Part shown: one piece after another, positions 5,181 through 7,326 of the stretch
Numbering within the stretch: position 1 is the stretch's first letter
Layout: every line of letters begins with the position of its first letter
Origin: Parcubacteria group bacterium Gr01-1014_72
Lineage (GTDB): Bacteria; Patescibacteriota; Minisyncoccia; Phycocordibacterales; VMFH01
DNA: 7,326 nucleotides
Direction of reading: 5' to 3'
Assembly (NCBI GenBank): GCA_007375925.1
Contig: VMFH01000030.1
Coordinates: 1 to 7,326 of the forward strand
Notes under the pieces: generated by a model
What the model was told of the DNA's origin: nothing
Seen by the model: only the letters and a program-made list of their open reading frames with translations
Databases searched by the model: none
Position numbers and translations under genes: made by a program

Positions 5181-5876
5181 ATGGCTACTGTGCTCAAAGC
5201 AGAAGCGCGGAACATGAAAGATTCCCCGACGGCGCTCCGCCATGCGGGGAGGATTCCCGCCGTGTATTACGGTAGCAAGACGAAAGCAACGTCTATTTCC
5301 CTTGCAGGAAAAGATTTTGAGAAAGTCTGGAGACAGGTTGGCGAAACCGGTGTTGTGATTCTCGCTACTCCCGCAGGCGAGCTTCCCGCGCTTATTCACG
5401 ATATTGACCGCGATCCTGTCCGCGAAACAATACGCCATGCCGACTTTTACGTTTTTGAGGAGGGGCAGAGAATCAAACTGAAGGTACCGATTGAGTTCGT
5501 TGGCGTTGCGCCCGCAGTCAAGGATCTTGGCGGCGTCTTAATCAAGGTGCTCCACGAGCTTGAGGTAGAAGCCGCGCCAAAGGATTTGCCCCGCTCTCTC
5601 ATTGCCGACATCTCTATACTCGTTGATTTTAAGAGCATCGTCACGGCCAAAGAGATTGCGATACCGACGGGTGTTGTGCTCATTACGAAGCCGGATGAGG
5701 TGGTCGCTTCTGTGTACGAACCGAAAGACGAACCCGTTGAGGAAGCGCCGGTTGATCTCTCGGCAATTGAGGTAGAGAAGAAGGGTAAGGAGGCGAAGGA
5801 GGGTGAAGAGGGAGTATTAGACAGCGATGCGAAAGAGGCAAAAGGAGCGCCTCCCGCGAAAGGGGAAAAGAAGTAA
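5181..5876 (+). CDS. rplY: Large-subunit ribosomal protein bL25, CTC form
   Basis: Binds 5S rRNA in the 50S subunit. The 231 residues match the long CTC/TL5 form rather than the roughly 95-residue short form. The 5S-binding domain is at about 1-93, with LRHAGRIPAVYYG (19-31), LIHDIDRDPVRETIRHADFY (71-90). The second, beta-rich domain (about 96-180) has VPIEFVGVAPAVKDLGG, GVLIKVLHELEVEAAPKDLP (118-137) and LITKPDEVVASV. A charged, low-complexity tail (about 181-231), rich in Glu, Lys, Ala and Pro, is probably disordered, as is common in this family. The start at 5181 follows a promoter placed for a leaderless mRNA. It heads a rightward translation group with obg and gatB, though a palindrome separates it from obg. 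Confidence 0.94.
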   Translation: MATVLKAEARNMKDSPTALRHAGRIPAVYYGSKTKATSISLAGKDFEKVWRQVGETGVVILATPAGELPALIHDIDRDPVRETIRHADFYVFEEGQRIKLKVPIEFVGVAPAVKDLGGVLIKVLHELEVEAAPKDLPRSLIADISILVDFKSIVTAKEIAIPTGVVLITKPDEVVASVYEPKDEPVEEAPVDLSAIEVEKKGKEAKEGEEGVLDSDAKEAKGAPPAKGEKK

Positions 5877-5900
5877 AAAAGTGCCATTGAGCTTCAAAAT

Positions 5901-5934
5901 AACATTCCAACATTCTCAAGAATGTTGGAATGTT
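5901..5934. repeat. 34-bp palindrome, copy B
   Basis: AACATTCCAACATTCT (5901-5916) and AGAATGTTGGAATGTT (5919-5934) are exact reverse complements around CA; in practice a 15-pair stem with a TCAA loop. It sits in the 108-base gap between L25 and Obg, 24 bases after the L25 stop. It has the same length as the palindrome at 1583-1616, the same ten-base centre CATTCTCAAG and the same outer AACAT/ATGTT, while three inner pairs differ on both sides so that pairing is kept. No U-run follows on the plus strand. Confidence 0.8.
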
Positions 5935-5984
5935 GTAGGAAAGAAATTTAAAAACCGCCGGTCTATCCTTCTCTCACTTTCACT

Positions 5985-6797
5985 ATGGCATTTATAGATG
6001 AACGTACGCTCCACCTCAAAGCGGGGGACGGCGGCGGAGGCATCGTCGCTTGGCTCCACGAGAAGGGGAAGGAGTTTGGCGGTCCCGCGGGCGGCGACGG
6101 CGGGCGAGGCGGCAACGTCTACCTCCGGGCAGTCCGAGATATAAACAAGCTTTCCGATTACCGACAGCGGAAGGTGTTTGAGGCGAAACGCGGTGGAGAC
6201 GGAGGAGGAAAAGGGAAACACGGCGCGAACGGCGCCGACCTCATTTTGGAACTCCCACTCGGTTCTGTCGTTACGAATACGCAGAGCCGTAAGGCGATAG
6301 AGCTTTTGGAAGAGGACATGACGCTAGTCCTTCTTGAGGGCGGGAGGGGAGGGTTCGGCAACGAGCACTTCAAGAGCTCAATCAACATCCGTCCCACGAG
6401 AGTGACGGCGGGGAAGCAGGGTGAAGAGGGTGATTTTCATATTGAGCTCAAGCTCATCGCCGACGCCGGCCTCATCGGACTCCCGAATGCGGGGAAGTCG
6501 TCGCTCTTAAACGCACTGACGCGCGCTCATGCGCGCGTGGGGAGCTGGGCCTTCACGACACTTGAGCCGAACCTGGGGGCATTCCACGAATTCATACTCG
6601 CCGACATTCCGGGTCTTATTGAAGAGATTATCGTGCTTACAAAGGCAGATATCGTTCCGGACTCGCGGAAGAAGAGTGTTGTTCGGGCTTTCAAACACAT
6701 GAAGAAACGTCTCTTTGCTGTGTCCGTCAATCTCCCCGATTCGGTCAAGGAGTTTGGTGACGGTTTGGTAAAACTTCTGCGGGAGAGGTACTATTAG
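5985..6797 (+). CDS. obg: Obg family GTPase with apparent in-frame deletion in the G domain
   Basis: Obg/CgtA is a ribosome-associated GTPase for late 50S assembly. The glycine-rich OBG fold (about 1-158) is intact: LKAGDGGGGIVAWL, GGPAGGDGGRGGNVYL, GGDGGGKGKHGANGAD, LLEGGRGGFGNEHF. In the G domain (from 159), the P-loop GLPNAGKSS (165-173), the switch I region AFTTLEPNLG (189-198, with expected Thr 191/192) and G3 DIPGLIE (207-213) are present. The next residues are EIIVLTKADIV, containing the G4-type TKAD (219-222). The normal intervening segment, the switch II GxGLGxxFLRHIERT helix and following strand (about 55-65 residues from family memory), is missing. The frame is uninterrupted and the C-terminal part (FAVSV, FGDGLVKLL) is normal. 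No OCT or TGS domain follows. Length is 270 instead of roughly 330. Activity is questionable unless the gap is an assembly error. GatB follows after ten bases. Confidence 0.92.
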   Translation: MAFIDERTLHLKAGDGGGGIVAWLHEKGKEFGGPAGGDGGRGGNVYLRAVRDINKLSDYRQRKVFEAKRGGDGGGKGKHGANGADLILELPLGSVVTNTQSRKAIELLEEDMTLVLLEGGRGGFGNEHFKSSINIRPTRVTAGKQGEEGDFHIELKLIADAGLIGLPNAGKSSLLNALTRAHARVGSWAFTTLEPNLGAFHEFILADIPGLIEEIIVLTKADIVPDSRKKSVVRAFKHMKKRLFAVSVNLPDSVKEFGDGLVKLLRERYY

Positions 6798-6807
6798 TGG
6801 GTGCGAT

Positions 6808-7326
6808 ATGGCGAACTACACCGGAACAATCGGGCTTGAGATACACGCCGAACTCAAAACGCGAACCAAGATGTTTTGCGACTCGGCGAATGATACGAAC
6901 GAGACGGAGCCGAACGTGAATGTGTGCCCAGTCTGCATGGGACACCCTGGTACGCTCCCCGTCATCAACAAAGCGGCGGTGCGGCACGTGCTTCGCGTCG
7001 GTGCGGCACTTGGCGGAATGCTTGCGGACTTCACCGAGTTTGACCGCAAAAACTACTTTTACCCCGATATTCCGAAGGGGTACCAGATTAGCCAGTACAC
7101 ACACCCCGTCGTTTCGGGAGGGATTCTTTCCGGCGTTCCAATCGTACGCGTGCATTTGGAAGAAGACACGGCGAAGTCATTTCATAAAGAAGGGACGGCA
7201 GAAAGTCTTCTGGATTTTAATCGCGCCGGGGTTCCCCTCATGGAGCTTGTGACGGAGCCCGCGATTCAAAGCGCCGAACAGGCCGTAGCGTTTGCCGAAG
7301 AACTCCAGCTTAAATCAAAATACCCG
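6808..7326 (+). CDS. gatB: Aspartyl/glutamyl-tRNA amidotransferase subunit B, 3' partial
   Basis: GatB of the GatCAB complex, which converts misacylated Glu-tRNA(Gln) or Asp-tRNA(Asn) to the correct amide form; GatB holds the tRNA-binding kinase-like fold. 173 codons are visible and the frame is open to the window end. Family motifs: TIGLEIHAELKTRTKMFC (7-24), CPVCMGHPGTLPVIN (40-54) with the CPVC zinc-binding pair, FDRKNYFYPDIPKGYQISQY (78-97), VRVHLEEDTAKS (113-124) and DFNRAGVPLMELVTEP (136-151). ATG 6808 is ten bases after the Obg stop, so the two are probably co-transcribed. No Shine-Dalgarno sequence is evident. GatA and GatC are not in the window. The last five residues (KSKYP after EELQL) do not look like the usual ILRYLG continuation. 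Confidence 0.95.
   Translation, partial: MANYTGTIGLEIHAELKTRTKMFCDSANDTNETEPNVNVCPVCMGHPGTLPVINKAAVRHVLRVGAALGGMLADFTEFDRKNYFYPDIPKGYQISQYTHPVVSGGILSGVPIVRVHLEEDTAKSFHKEGTAESLLDFNRAGVPLMELVTEPAIQSAEQAVAFAEELQLKSKYP

Noticed and set aside
5725..5873. Charged low-complexity end of L25 as a frameshifted tail
   Set aside because: Glu/Lys/Ala-rich disordered tails are usual in CTC-form L25 proteins and the frame is continuous.
5964..5969. TATCCT as a -10 box for obg
   Set aside because: Only four of six matches and no -35 at a workable distance; transcription from the L25 promoter or another signal cannot be told apart.
6745..7155. Minus-strand open frame opposite gatB
   Set aside because: The plus strand carries unbroken GatB motifs throughout; the antisense product has no recognisable features.

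Overview
This window looks like a piece of a Candidate Phyla Radiation (Patescibacteria, Parcubacteria-like) genome. The grounds are the protein flavours (a split transketolase, a PfkB-family kinase with a Cys-containing N-terminal insert, a CTC-type L25, and a short Obg without an extra C-terminal domain), compact spacing, an apparent lack of Shine-Dalgarno sequences, and promoters placed so close to start codons that several transcripts should be leaderless. The taxonomic call is inference from remembered family resemblance, not from a search. UGA is used as a stop. Base composition is mid-range G+C by eye, with a more A+T-rich patch at about 1550-2060.

Layout: a two-gene transketolase unit runs rightwards (N-terminal half cut by the window edge, 1-507; C-terminal half, 545-1546). 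It converges on a leftward pair: a 130-residue helical orphan (1636-2028) and a PfkB-type sugar kinase (2070-3065). The kinase diverges, across a 44-bp promoter region containing a dyad, from a class II fructose-bisphosphate aldolase (3110-3964). Then follow, all rightwards, a D-isomer-specific 2-hydroxyacid dehydrogenase (4080-5048), ribosomal protein L25 (5181-5876), the GTPase Obg (5985-6797) and the start of GatB (6808 to the window end).

The left two thirds is central carbon metabolism: transketolase (non-oxidative pentose phosphate exchange), a sugar or nucleoside kinase, aldolase, and a glyoxylate/hydroxypyruvate-type reductase. The right third is translation: L25 binds 5S rRNA, Obg assists 50S maturation, and GatB belongs to the Gln/Asn-tRNA amidotransferase.

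I see no defence system, mobile element, CRISPR array or RNA gene, and no clear sign of an undescribed multi-gene system. The most notable signals are: (1) two genes, the transketolase N-half and Obg, each read in one open frame yet appear to lack an internal block of conserved core; (2) two intergenic palindromes of identical length with an identical centre and compensatory arm changes, suggesting a small dispersed palindrome family; (3) long hairpins both between and inside genes; (4) a recurring leaderless promoter arrangement; (5) heptamer-spaced short repeats at gene junctions. No stretch over 300 bases lacks a gene.
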